From: Caulobacter sp. 602-1
GTDB lineage: Bacteria > Pseudomonadota > Alphaproteobacteria > Caulobacterales > Caulobacteraceae
Assembly (NCBI RefSeq): GCF_003931565.1
Contig: NZ_RRYI01000004.1
Location: 248,001 to 312,000, forward strand
Length of the DNA stretch: 64,000 nt
Direction of reading: 5' to 3'
Made by a program: the position numbers and the translations under genes. The notes under the pieces are model-generated. The model was not told the DNA's origin. It did no database searches and saw nothing but the letters and a program-made list of their open reading frames with translations. Shown here one piece after another: positions 8,863 through 16,624 of this stretch (positions are counted from its first letter, which is position 1; every line of letters begins with the position of its first letter).

Positions 8863-9521
8863 CCGAACCGTCGGAACAGCACGTTGTTCTCCAGGTGCAT
8901 GTGGTCGCGCAGGTCGGCGTCGATCTCCTGGCAGAGGGCGTAGAGCGCGCGCCAGGTTCCGCAGGCGTTTTCGGGCGGCGTGAAGTCGTGGGTCAGGCGC
9001 GCCAGCCCCTTTAACTGCTCGATGACGTCCTCATGCTCGGACTCCATCCGGGCGATCGGGCCACTGAGCGGGTTGGCGCCGCGCCGCATCAGCGGGAACA
9101 GCATCAGCTCTTCCTTCTGGTGGTGGGCCTCCAGGTCGTCGAACATGAAAGCCAGATGCTGGGAGACACCGGTCGGGCAGTCGGGCCGGTCGCCATGCAC
9201 GCTCTCCACCCGCGCGGCCAGGAAGATGGCCTCGGGGAACTGGCGGCGATGGACCTCGTGATAGCGCTCCAGCAGATGGTCGATCAGCGCGTCGGTCTCG
9301 TCTGGCGCCAGGGCCGCCTCCGAGCGGTCCAGGGCGTCCAACTGAGCGACCAGGCCGGCGAGATCGACCCCGCGATCCCCGGCGGCCTCCGCGAGCGATG
9401 CGTCGCCGCCGCAGCAGTAGTTGATCTTGTGGCGGCGGAAGATCGCGGTCGATCCGGGGCGGTTGACGGCGATATCGCGGACGGTCTGGTCCCGGAGGGA
9501 AGGGGCGGCGGCGGTGTCCAT
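8859..9521 (-). CDS. ric: Iron-sulfur cluster repair di-iron protein (Ric/YtfE/ScdA/DnrN)
   Basis: A 220-residue protein with an N-terminal ScdA_N domain (about residues 10-65, including the paired Cys in Y-C-C-G-G) and a C-terminal hemerythrin-like di-iron domain with His and Glu ligands (Y-H-E-V-H, H-H-Q-K-E-E, E-S-E-H-E, and a final H-M-H-L-E-N). The family repairs iron-sulfur and di-iron centres damaged by nitric oxide. Good ribosome binding site (AGGAG, 8 bases before ATG). Divergent from nirK, with a TTG-N8-CAA box 50 bp before its start. Fits as a protective partner of nitrite reduction. Confidence 0.95.
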   Translation of the reverse strand: MDTAAAPSLRDQTVRDIAVNRPGSTAIFRRHKINYCCGGDASLAEAAGDRGVDLAGLVAQLDALDRSEAALAPDETDALIDHLLERYHEVHRRQFPEAIFLAARVESVHGDRPDCPTGVSQHLAFMFDDLEAHHQKEELMLFPLMRRGANPLSGPIARMESEHEDVIEQLKGLARLTHDFTPPENACGTWRALYALCQEIDADLRDHMHLENNVLFRRFG

Positions 9522-9570
9522 GGCAAGGTCTCCTCTGCCGCCTGACTAGGTCGGTCCTGGGCGGAGAACG

Positions 9571-9584
9571 TTGCGCCGCGCCAA
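9571..9584 (-). promoter_or_regulatory. Crp/Fnr-like box before ric
   Basis: TTGCG-CCGC-GCCAA, a TTG-N8-CAA match with imperfect arms, centred 56 bp before the ric start codon. Weaker than the boxes before nrdJ, pseudoazurin and nor. Confidence 0.35.
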
Positions 9585-9749
9585 GTTCGCACGGACACCG
9601 AGGCGGCCGACCGACATCGCGCGCCTACTTAAGGAAGCGTGGCCATGGCGGCCGGACGCGGACTTGCGATGCGCCCAAAGGCCAGCGCCGCCTGGGATTC
9701 TCGACCATTTCCGAAGATCCGCCGGGCGATCCGGCGCAGCCGTCGCAGT

Positions 9750-9763
9750 TTGTCCACGCACAA
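9750..9763 (+). promoter_or_regulatory. Crp/Fnr (NnrR/Dnr-like) box before nirK
   Basis: TTGTC-CACG-CACAA, one arm mismatch, centred about 75 bp before the nirK ATG. The position resembles that of the perfect boxes before pseudoazurin and the nitric oxide reductase. Confidence 0.55.
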
Positions 9764-9831
9764 AGATCGCGGCGCGGGGAGGTCTACCCCTCCCGTCCAT
9801 CGGCGCCGTTCGGGCGTCGGAGGATAGGAAT

Positions 9832-10860
9832 ATGAAAGCCCTCGCTCTCTTCGCCACCGCCGCGGCCTTCGCCCTGATCGGGACCGCCGCCATTGGCGCC
9901 ACGCCGGACGCCCCGGCCCCCGCCGTCGCCGACACCGTCCGCCTGGCGACCGACCTGCCCCCGCCGATCGCGCGCCGCGCCCCCGCGACCGTGAAGGTCG
10001 ACCTGGTCACCCAGGAAGTGGTGGGCAAGCTGGCGGACGGCGCGAACTTCAAGTTCTGGACCTTCAACGGCAAGGTGCCGGGACCCATGGTCCGCGTCCG
10101 CGTCGGCGACACGGTCGAGGTCTCGCTGAAGAACGCCGCCGACAGCGAGCACATGCACAATGTCGACTTCCACGCCGTGACCGGCCCCGGCGGCGGCGGC
10201 GTCGCCACTATGGCCGCGCCGGGAGAGACGCAGACCTTCACCTTCAAGGCGATGGCGCCGGGTCTCTATGTCTATCACTGCGCGACCCCGATGGTGGCCG
10301 AGCACATCGCCAACGGCATGTACGGCGCGATCCTGGTCGAGCCCGAGGAGGGCCTGCCCAAGGTCGACCACGAGTTCTACGTGATGCAGGGCGAGGTCTA
10401 CACCGACGAGGCCATGGGCTCGAAGGGGCTGCTGAACGAGAGCATCGAGAAGCTCCTGAACGAGCAGCCGGAGTTCTACATCTTCAACGGCGGCTTCAAG
10501 GCGCTGACCGGCGACAAGGCGTTGCACGCGAAGGTCGGCGAGACGGTCCGGATCTTCTTCGGCGTCGGCGGTCCCAACAAGACCTCCAGCTTCCACGTGA
10601 TCGGCGAGATCTTCGACCACGTCTATCCATACGGCTCGCTGACCAGCACGCCGATCAAGGACGTCCAGACGGTCACGGTCGCTCCAGGCGGCGCGACGGT
10701 TGTCGATTTCAAGCTGGAAGTCCCCGGCAACTACATCCTGGTCGATCACGCCCTGAGCCGCCTGGAGCGTGGCGGCGCCGGCATCCTGACCGTCGAGGGG
10801 GCCGCCAATCCCGAGGTCTTCAATGCTCCGCCGAACCCGCATAAGGGCGGCGGCCACTAA
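9832..10860 (+). CDS. nirK: Copper-containing nitrite reductase NirK
   Basis: A 342-residue periplasmic two-cupredoxin enzyme that reduces nitrite to nitric oxide. The start is the ATG at 9832, preceded by GGAGG, giving a signal peptide of about 22 residues ending in I-G-A. Copper sites are visible: type-1 Cys and His in Y-H-C-A-T-P-M-V-A-E-H with the following Met, type-2 His in N-V-D-F-H, and His in the second domain (S-F-H-V-I-G-E-I-F-D-H). The length is usual for NirK. Pseudoazurin at 14620 is the likely electron donor. A terminator follows at 10874. The product NO is removed by the nitric oxide reductase at 18084. Confidence 0.96.
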   Translation: MKALALFATAAAFALIGTAAIGATPDAPAPAVADTVRLATDLPPPIARRAPATVKVDLVTQEVVGKLADGANFKFWTFNGKVPGPMVRVRVGDTVEVSLKNAADSEHMHNVDFHAVTGPGGGGVATMAAPGETQTFTFKAMAPGLYVYHCATPMVAEHIANGMYGAILVEPEEGLPKVDHEFYVMQGEVYTDEAMGSKGLLNESIEKLLNEQPEFYIFNGGFKALTGDKALHAKVGETVRIFFGVGGPNKTSSFHVIGEIFDHVYPYGSLTSTPIKDVQTVTVAPGGATVVDFKLEVPGNYILVDHALSRLERGGAGILTVEGAANPEVFNAPPNPHKGGGH

Positions 10861-10873
10861 GACGATGTCCCCT

Positions 10874-10902
10874 GGGGCGGCGCGCGTTCGCCGCCCCTTT
10901 TT
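10874..10902 (+). terminator. Intrinsic terminator of nirK
   Basis: A 9-bp stem, GGGGCGGCG at 10874-10882 and its complement at 10889-10897, with a 6-base loop, followed by five T. Confidence 0.85.
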
Positions 10903-10929
10903 CTTCTCGGACAGACAGTAGATTGATCC

Positions 10930-12123
10930 ATGAGACAGCATGTCCTGCTGGCGCTGGCGGGCGTGAGCGCGCTCGCCTTCGCCGCGTCCGCGCGGGCCGA
11001 AGCGCCCGCGCAAACCGGTCAGCTCCTGCTCGAGGCGCGCACGCGCTATGAGCTCTATGATCCCGATGGCCCGGACGCCGAGGCTGTCACGACGCGGCTG
11101 CGCCTCGGCTGGCGTCAGCCCCTGGCCAAGACCCTGACCGCCCTGATCGAGATGGAAGCCGTCGGCGCCCTGGTCGACGACTACGCCGACGGGGTCCACG
11201 CCAAGCCCGGAAAGGCGACCATAACCGACCCCGAGACGGTCGAGCTGAACCGCGCCGCTCTGGAATGGCGGCCGACCGCCGTCCTGGGCGTCGATGTCGG
11301 CCGGCAGCGGATTGTTCTGGGCAACGCCCGCTTCGTCGGCAACAGCGGCTGGCGGCAGAACGAGCAGACCTTCGACGCGGTCAAGTTGACCGCCAAGCCG
11401 GCCAAGAGCGTGACCCTGACCTATGCCTATGCCGATCGCGTGCGCCGGCCGCTGGGTCGCAAGTCGTCGCAAGGCGTCTGGCGGGGCGACGCGCACATGC
11501 TGCAGGCCGAGGCCGATCTGGGCGCGGTTGGCAAGGCGAGCGCCTATGCCTTCATGCTCGATTTCAACAACGCCCCGACCCAGTCCTCGAAGACCTTCGG
11601 CGCCCGGCTGGCCGGTGCTCGCGTCCTGCGGTCGGGCCTGAGCGGGACCTGGGAGCTGGAGCACGCCCACCAGGTCGACTGGAAGAGCAACCCGCGGGAC
11701 TTCTCGCTGGACTACGACGCCGCGTCCCTGGGCCTGAAGACCGCCAGGTCGGCGATCTCGGCGAACCTGGAGCGTCTGCAAGGCGATGGCGTCAACGCCT
11801 TCCAGACGCCGCTGGCGTCGCTGCACGGCTTCCAGGGTCTGTCGGACGTGATCGGCGCGACACCGGTCAAGGGCGTGCGCGACGTCTTCCTGCGCGGAAC
11901 GACGACGGTCGGCGGCAAGCAGCCGCTGAAGCTGACCGGCGAAGCCCACGACTTCGACACCACTGTCGGGTCCCAAAACCTGGGGCGCGAGATCGACGCG
12001 GTGGTCTCGACGCCGATCGCCAAGGGCTGGACGTTCGAGCTGGGCGTGGCCCGGTTCGAGACGCAAAGCCGGACCTATCCCGACGCCACCCGGGCCTGGG
12101 CCAGTCTCGACTTCAAACTCTGA
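10930..12123 (+). CDS. Alginate-export-like outer-membrane beta-barrel porin
   Basis: A 397-residue outer-membrane protein with a signal peptide (residues 1-23, S-A-R-A) followed by alternating hydrophobic strands typical of a beta-barrel and a C-terminal F-K-L. It resembles the alginate_export porin family seen next to respiratory genes in several proteobacteria. It lies between nirK and the nrdJ gene and ends at a strong terminator. A role in anion (for example nitrite) passage is inference from position. The terminator after nirK suggests it has its own promoter or depends on read-through. Confidence 0.75.
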   Translation: MRQHVLLALAGVSALAFAASARAEAPAQTGQLLLEARTRYELYDPDGPDAEAVTTRLRLGWRQPLAKTLTALIEMEAVGALVDDYADGVHAKPGKATITDPETVELNRAALEWRPTAVLGVDVGRQRIVLGNARFVGNSGWRQNEQTFDAVKLTAKPAKSVTLTYAYADRVRRPLGRKSSQGVWRGDAHMLQAEADLGAVGKASAYAFMLDFNNAPTQSSKTFGARLAGARVLRSGLSGTWELEHAHQVDWKSNPRDFSLDYDAASLGLKTARSAISANLERLQGDGVNAFQTPLASLHGFQGLSDVIGATPVKGVRDVFLRGTTTVGGKQPLKLTGEAHDFDTTVGSQNLGREIDAVVSTPIAKGWTFELGVARFETQSRTYPDATRAWASLDFKL

Positions 12124-12147
12124 TCGCATTGTCCCTGGAAAGAGGAA

Positions 12148-12172
12148 GGGCCCGCGAAAGCGGGCCCTTTTT
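12148..12172. terminator. Bidirectional terminator between porin and nrdJ
   Basis: GGGCCCGC at 12148-12155, a GAAA loop, and its complement at 12160-12167, followed by five T on the plus strand. It lies between convergent genes and can serve both. Confidence 0.85.
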
Positions 12173-12180
12173 CGTGGGCT

Positions 12181-14421
12181 CTAGCCGCACTTGGAGTAGC
12201 CGCAATCGGTGCAGGTATCGCAGCCTTCCTTGCGGATAAGGGCCGGGCTGGCGCAGCGCGGGCAGACGGCGGGCCGCGGCGCGTCTGCCTGGGGCTCGAC
12301 CGCCTCCGCGACTCTTGGCGTGGGCGCCGCATGACCATGCCGCAGGTGCCGCTCGACCACGCCGCCGATCGCGGCCGGCAGCGAGGGCACATAGCGGCCC
12401 GAGAGCCAGGCGCCGCCCTGCGGATCGAACACGGCTTTCAACTCCTCGGCCACGAAGCCGACATCGCCCCCGCGCCGGAACACCGCCGAGATCATCCGGG
12501 TCAGGGCCAGGGTCCAGGCGTAGTGCTCCATGTTCTTGGAGTTGACGAAGATCTCGAACGGCCGCCGCTGGCCGTCGATCTCGGCGTCGTTGACTGTCAC
12601 GTAAACGGCGTGGGCGCTGTGCGGCCACTTGATCTTGTAGGTCACCCCGCTCAGGGCCTCTTCGCGCGCGATCAGCGGCGTATCTTCGTGGGAGGCTGCG
12701 GGAGCCGACGGTTGTTCCGCTGGCGGCGCGTCCACCGAGAGGACAGACCCGGTGACGGCGTTGGGCCGATAGGTCGTCAGGCCTTTGCACCCCATCCGCC
12801 AGCCTTCAAGATAGACGTCGCAGAAGGCGTCGAAGGCGATGTCGGCGGGGCAGTTGACGGTCTTGGAGATCGAGCTGTCGATCATCCACTGGGCGGCCGC
12901 CTGCATGACCAGATGCTCGCGCGGCGTCAGGGTCTGGGCCGAAACGAAGACGTCCTGCGGCGGCTCGGCCTCGCCATGCAGCCGCTTCCAGACGGTCAGG
13001 GCGTAGTCCTCGACAGCCTCCTGGCGGCTCGAGCCGTCGGGTTGCCGAACCTTGCGGTTATAGGCGTAGGCGAAGACCGGCTCGACGCCGGACGAGACGT
13101 TGCCGGCCACCAGCGAGGTGGTGCCCGTCGGTGCAATCGAGGTCAGGCAGCCGTTGCGCAATCCATGCTTCGCGATCAGCGCGCGCGTATCGTCGTCCAG
13201 GTCGAGCAGGTTGGGCCGGTCCAGCACGCGCGGATCCCAGAGCGGGTAGGGGCCCTTTTCGGCGGCCAGGGCGGCCGAGGCGCGATAGGCCTCGCGCTTG
13301 ATGATCCCCAGCCAACGCCGGGTGGTCTCCGCCGCCTCTTCCGAGCCATAGCGCTGGCCGCAGAAGATCAGGGCGTCAGCGAGCCCCGTAACGCCCAGAC
13401 CCAGGCGCCGCTTGGCGCGCGCTTCCTCCGCCTGGGCCTCCAGCGGGAAGCGCGAGACGTCGATCACGTCGTCCAGGAACCGGATCGCGACATGGGTCAG
13501 TTCCGCCAGCTTCTCCTCGTCCAGGACCGCGCCCTCCGTGAAGGGGGCGGCGACCAGGCGAGCCAGGTTGATCGAGCCGAGCAGACAGGCGCCGTAGGGC
13601 GGCAGCATCTGCTCGCCGCAGGGGTTGGAGGCGGCGATCGTCTCACAGTCAGCCAGATTGTTCCGGGCGTTGACCCGGTCGACGAAGATCACGCCCGGCT
13701 CTGCGTAAGCGTAGGTGGCCGTCATCAGCCGCCGCCACAGATCGCTGGCGCGGACGGTCTTGAAGACCTCGCCGCCGAACACCAGCGGCCAATCCGCGTC
13801 GGCGGCCAGCGCCTCCAGGAAGGCGTCGGTGACCAGGACCGAGAGGTTGAAGTTGCGCAGGCGCGTGGGCTCGCGCTTGGCGTCGATGAAGGCCTCGATG
13901 TCGGGATGGTCGATGCGCAGGCAGCCCATCATAGCCCCGCGCCGCTGCCCGGCCGACAGGATCGTGCGACACATCGAGTCCCAGACGTCCATGAAGCTCA
14001 GAGGACCCGAGGCGTCCGCTCCCACGCCACGCACCGGCGCGCCGGCGGGGCGGATGGTCGAGAAGTCCATGCCGACGCCGCCGCCCTGCTGCAGCGTCAC
14101 CGCCGCCTCGCGCAGGTGCTCGAAGATGCCCGGCAGGTCGTCGGGCAAGGTCCCCATGACGAAGCAGTTGAACAGGGTCACCGCCCGCCCGGTGCCGGCC
14201 CCGGCGAAGATGCGGCCGGCGGGCATGAACTGGAAGTCGCCTAGGGCGTCGAGGAACTTCTCGCGCCAAGCCTCACGGGCCTCGGCGGGCTCAGCCTGCG
14301 CGATCGCCTCGGCCACCCGTCGCCAGCTGTCCTCGACGCCGACGTCGCCGTCGCCGACGTCCGGTGCGAACCGATATTTCGCGGCCCATATCTCCGCGGC
14401 CAAGGGAATGTCGAAGGCCAT
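12181..14421 (-). CDS. nrdJ: Class II adenosylcobalamin-dependent ribonucleotide reductase
   Basis: A 746-residue vitamin B12-dependent ribonucleotide reductase, which makes deoxynucleotides with or without oxygen. Motifs visible are F-N-C-F-V-M-G (active-site Cys), N-P-C-G-E-Q (thiyl-radical region), G-A-C-L-L-G-S-I-N-L, and a C-terminal zinc-ribbon-like Cys cluster (C-P-R-C ... C-D-T-C-T-D-C-G-Y). I chose the ATG at 14421 with a GGGAGCAGG ribosome binding site; the open frame extends much further upstream but overlaps the pseudoazurin gene. A perfect TTG-N8-CAA box lies 56 bp upstream. This gives the cell DNA precursors during nitrite respiration. Confidence 0.95.
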   Translation of the reverse strand: MAFDIPLAAEIWAAKYRFAPDVGDGDVGVEDSWRRVAEAIAQAEPAEAREAWREKFLDALGDFQFMPAGRIFAGAGTGRAVTLFNCFVMGTLPDDLPGIFEHLREAAVTLQQGGGVGMDFSTIRPAGAPVRGVGADASGPLSFMDVWDSMCRTILSAGQRRGAMMGCLRIDHPDIEAFIDAKREPTRLRNFNLSVLVTDAFLEALAADADWPLVFGGEVFKTVRASDLWRRLMTATYAYAEPGVIFVDRVNARNNLADCETIAASNPCGEQMLPPYGACLLGSINLARLVAAPFTEGAVLDEEKLAELTHVAIRFLDDVIDVSRFPLEAQAEEARAKRRLGLGVTGLADALIFCGQRYGSEEAAETTRRWLGIIKREAYRASAALAAEKGPYPLWDPRVLDRPNLLDLDDDTRALIAKHGLRNGCLTSIAPTGTTSLVAGNVSSGVEPVFAYAYNRKVRQPDGSSRQEAVEDYALTVWKRLHGEAEPPQDVFVSAQTLTPREHLVMQAAAQWMIDSSISKTVNCPADIAFDAFCDVYLEGWRMGCKGLTTYRPNAVTGSVLSVDAPPAEQPSAPAASHEDTPLIAREEALSGVTYKIKWPHSAHAVYVTVNDAEIDGQRRPFEIFVNSKNMEHYAWTLALTRMISAVFRRGGDVGFVAEELKAVFDPQGGAWLSGRYVPSLPAAIGGVVERHLRHGHAAPTPRVAEAVEPQADAPRPAVCPRCASPALIRKEGCDTCTDCGYSKCG

Positions 14422-14476
14422 GATCCTGCTCCCGTTGCAAAGACCAGGAGGCTGGCGGATTCGCGCTGGCCGGGGA

Positions 14477-14490
14477 TTGTCGCTCGACAA
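14477..14490 (-). promoter_or_regulatory. Perfect Crp/Fnr-type palindrome before nrdJ
   Basis: TTGTC-GCTC-GACAA, perfect 5-base arms, centred about 62 bp before the nrdJ start. One of two such boxes in the nrdJ-pseudoazurin divergent region. Confidence 0.65.
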
Positions 14491-14529
14491 GGAGGCCTGA
14501 GGAGGGGGGGCGGGCGAATTCATCTCGGC

Positions 14530-14543
14530 TTGCTCTGGAGCAA
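14530..14543 (+). promoter_or_regulatory. Perfect Crp/Fnr-type palindrome before pseudoazurin
   Basis: TTGCT-CTGG-AGCAA, perfect 5-base arms, centred about 83 bp before the pseudoazurin ATG. Confidence 0.65.
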
Positions 14544-14619
14544 GGTTCACCGCGCTCGCCAGGTCTATCGGTGACCGCGAGCGGGCGGTTCGCCCGCGCC
14601 CAGACAAAGGTGAGTGAAG

Positions 14620-15066
14620 ATGTTGAAGTCCGTTCTCGTCGCCGGCGCCATGATCGGCGCGGTGGCGATCGCCGGAACCGCTGGCGCGGCCGAGCTGCAG
14701 GTCAAGATGCTGAACCAGGGCTCGCAAGGCATGATGGTGTTCGAGCCGGCGAGCGCCAAGCTGAAGGTGGGCGACACCATCCGCTTCATCCCGACCGACG
14801 TCGGCCACAACGCCGAGACGATCCCTGGCATGTGGCCGGCGGGTGTCGCGCCCGTAAAGGGCGTGCTCGGCAAGGAAGTCGTCGTGAAGGTCGCCAAGCC
14901 GGGCGTCTACGGCTTCAAATGCATGCCGCACTGGGCGATGGGCATGACCTTCGTGGCCAAGGTCGGCGACGGCAAGCCCAACGCCGCCGAGGCCGAGGCC
15001 GCCATCGCCACCGCGCCGAGCATGGCCAAGAAGCGCCTGACGGCCGACTTCGCCGCGATCAAGTGA
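14620..15066 (+). CDS. Pseudoazurin, periplasmic type-1 copper electron carrier
   Basis: A 148-residue precursor with a signal peptide (about 23 residues, T-A-G-A-A) and a cupredoxin fold. Copper ligands are visible: His in V-G-H-N-A-E, then Cys, His and Met in F-K-C-M-P-H-W-A-M-G-M. Pseudoazurins donate electrons to NirK. I prefer the ATG at 14620 over a GTG at 14614, which would sit too close to the AAAGG ribosome binding site. Divergent from nrdJ, followed by a strong terminator. Confidence 0.94.
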   Translation: MLKSVLVAGAMIGAVAIAGTAGAAELQVKMLNQGSQGMMVFEPASAKLKVGDTIRFIPTDVGHNAETIPGMWPAGVAPVKGVLGKEVVVKVAKPGVYGFKCMPHWAMGMTFVAKVGDGKPNAAEAEAAIATAPSMAKKRLTADFAAIK

Positions 15067-15077
15067 GCACGCCAAAG

Positions 15078-15107
15078 CGCCGCCGCTCCCCGAGCGGCGG
15101 CGTTCTT
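15078..15107 (+). terminator. Intrinsic terminator of pseudoazurin
   Basis: An 11-bp stem, 15078-15088 paired with 15092-15102, with a 3-base loop, followed by a T-rich stretch. Confidence 0.8.
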
Positions 15108-15128
15108 GTCTTTCCAGCGTCGAAAAGC

Positions 15129-15824
15129 TCAGCCCGCCTCGGCCAGGTTCGTCAGCACGTCCAGGCGGCGGACGACGATGCGGCGCCGGGCGCTGGCGGT
15201 GACGCCCCGCTCGTCCCAGGCCGCCAGGGTGCGGCTGACGGTATGCAGGGTCGAGCCCGCCATCTCGGCCAACTCCTGCCGGGTGACCGGGAAGTCGATC
15301 TCGATGCCGACGTCGGTCTCGCGACCCGCCTGCTGAACAAGGCGCAAAAGGGTGCGGGCGATGCGCTGCTCGACCTTCTCGCCGGCCATTTCGCCGACCC
15401 GGTCCTGCAGTTCGAACAGCCGATGCCCGGCCGAGGCGGCCGATCCCATGGCGATCTCGGGATAGCGCGCCATCAGTTGGCGCATGGCCGCAACCGTCCA
15501 GTAGATCTCTACGCTGTCGACCACCGCCACGGCGTCGGCCGGGAACGGCTTGCCCATCAGGGCCGCCACCGTGCCGTACATCTCGCCCGGCCCGATGAAG
15601 CGGATCAACGACTGGCTGCCCTCGGGGCGCGCCTGCACGATCTTGATCCGGCCCTCCAGCAGGGTGTGGCAGGTCGCGCCGGGATCGCCCTGGCTGAAGA
15701 CCACGCGCCCGGCGGCCAGCGGCCGCACGGTCCCGGCGCCGAGCACATCGGCGGCGGCGACGTCGTCCAGATGGCCGAACATGTCCGCGCCACGGAGATT
15801 ATGAGGAGCGATGCTGGCGACCAT
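15129..15824 (-). CDS. nnrR: Crp/Fnr regulator of the NnrR/Dnr type
   Basis: A 231-residue Crp/Fnr regulator. A cyclic-nucleotide-binding-like beta-roll (about residues 30-130) is followed by a dimerisation helix and a winged helix at about 165-225. The recognition region M-A-G-S-T-L-H-T-V-S-R-T-L matches the NnrR/Dnr subgroup, which senses nitric oxide, usually through heme, and activates denitrification genes. There is no N-terminal Cys cluster, so it is not an iron-sulfur FNR. A start 14 residues later (ATG at 15782) is possible. It is divergent from the FixK-like gene. The TTG-N8-CAA boxes in this cluster are its likely targets. Confidence 0.85.
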   Translation of the reverse strand: MVASIAPHNLRGADMFGHLDDVAAADVLGAGTVRPLAAGRVVFSQGDPGATCHTLLEGRIKIVQARPEGSQSLIRFIGPGEMYGTVAALMGKPFPADAVAVVDSVEIYWTVAAMRQLMARYPEIAMGSAASAGHRLFELQDRVGEMAGEKVEQRIARTLLRLVQQAGRETDVGIEIDFPVTRQELAEMAGSTLHTVSRTLAAWDERGVTASARRRIVVRRLDVLTNLAEAG

Positions 15825-15985
15825 GGGGGGCGTTGACCTTGCGTGAATTGCTGGCGCCTGCCCTAAGCCCGCCCGCGCTCCAGCTTAATCCCGGAATTCT
15901 ACCTAGGGCGATTTCCCGAATAACGGCGGGACCGGCGCGGTTGCTAAGGCTGAGCTCGACACAAGCCATAGCCGTCGGGCTGCCC

Positions 15986-16624
15986 ATGACCCTCGCCTTC
16001 GCCAAGTTCGATCCGCCGCTCGCCCAGACCCTGGTCCCCGCCGGTGTGAGCCTTCGCCGGGCGCCGGGCGAGGAGATCTTCGCCCAGGGCGAGGCGGTCG
16101 AAACCGTCTACCAACTGCTGTCCGGCGCGGTGCGGACCTACCGCCTGCTGGGCGATGGCCGCCGTCATGTCTGCGACTTTCACGTTCCCGGCGATGTCCT
16201 CGGGCTGGAGGCCGGCGGCGAGTACGGCTGCTGCGCCGAGGGCATGACCGACGTGATCCTGCTGGCCATTCCGCTCGCGACGCTGCGCCGCCTGTCGGCC
16301 CACGATCCGCTGCTGGGCCAGCGCCTGCTGTCGATCGCCTCAAGGGGGCTGCAACGCAGTCAGAACCACGCGGCCATGCTGGCGCGGCTGGGCGCGGTCG
16401 AGCGCGTCGCCGCCTTCCTGATCGACTTCGCTCAGCGCTTTGACGCCGACGACGAGTTCGACCTGCCGATGACCCGCCAGGACATCGCCGACTATCTGGG
16501 CCTGACCATCCACACCGTCTCTCGCACGCTGTCGCAGCTCCAGGAGCAGGGCCTGATCGACGCGCGCGCCTCCCGCCGCGTGCGTCTGCGGCGGCAGGAT
16601 GAGCTTCTAGGACTTTGCGCATGA
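15986..16624 (+). CDS. fixK: Crp/Fnr regulator of the FixK type
   Basis: A 212-residue Crp/Fnr regulator with a beta-roll domain and a C-terminal winged helix (M-T-R-Q-D-I-A-D-Y-L-G-L-T-I-H-T-V-S-R). It has no N-terminal Cys cluster, as expected for FixK rather than FNR. FixK proteins are induced by FixLJ under low oxygen. The start is uncertain: the ATG at 15986 has a weak ribosome binding site, and the frame stays open to a TTG at 15833. Its stop overlaps the hemN start (ATGA), so the two are cotranscribed and coupled. Confidence 0.85.
   Translation: MTLAFAKFDPPLAQTLVPAGVSLRRAPGEEIFAQGEAVETVYQLLSGAVRTYRLLGDGRRHVCDFHVPGDVLGLEAGGEYGCCAEGMTDVILLAIPLATLRRLSAHDPLLGQRLLSIASRGLQRSQNHAAMLARLGAVERVAAFLIDFAQRFDADDEFDLPMTRQDIADYLGLTIHTVSRTLSQLQEQGLIDARASRRVRLRRQDELLGLCA

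Larger units (their letters stand above)
9522..9831. other. ric-nirK divergent regulatory region
   Basis: Holds no gene. It contains two TTG-N8-CAA boxes, 9571-9584 near ric and 9750-9763 near nirK, and the nirK ribosome binding site GGAGG at about 9819. Confidence 0.6.

Noticed and set aside
9784..12129. Long minus-strand open frame (about 780 codons) across nirK and the porin
   Set aside because: It lies antisense to two clear genes with signal peptides, motifs and a terminator between them. Its translation is low complexity with no family motif, a common artefact of high GC.
12331..14244. Plus-strand open frame of 637 codons opposite nrdJ
   Set aside because: Antisense shadow of nrdJ with no recognisable domain.
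15825..15985. Crp/Fnr box in the nnrR-fixK divergent region
   Set aside because: No TTG-N8-CAA match there; every TTG checked lacks CAA at the right distance.
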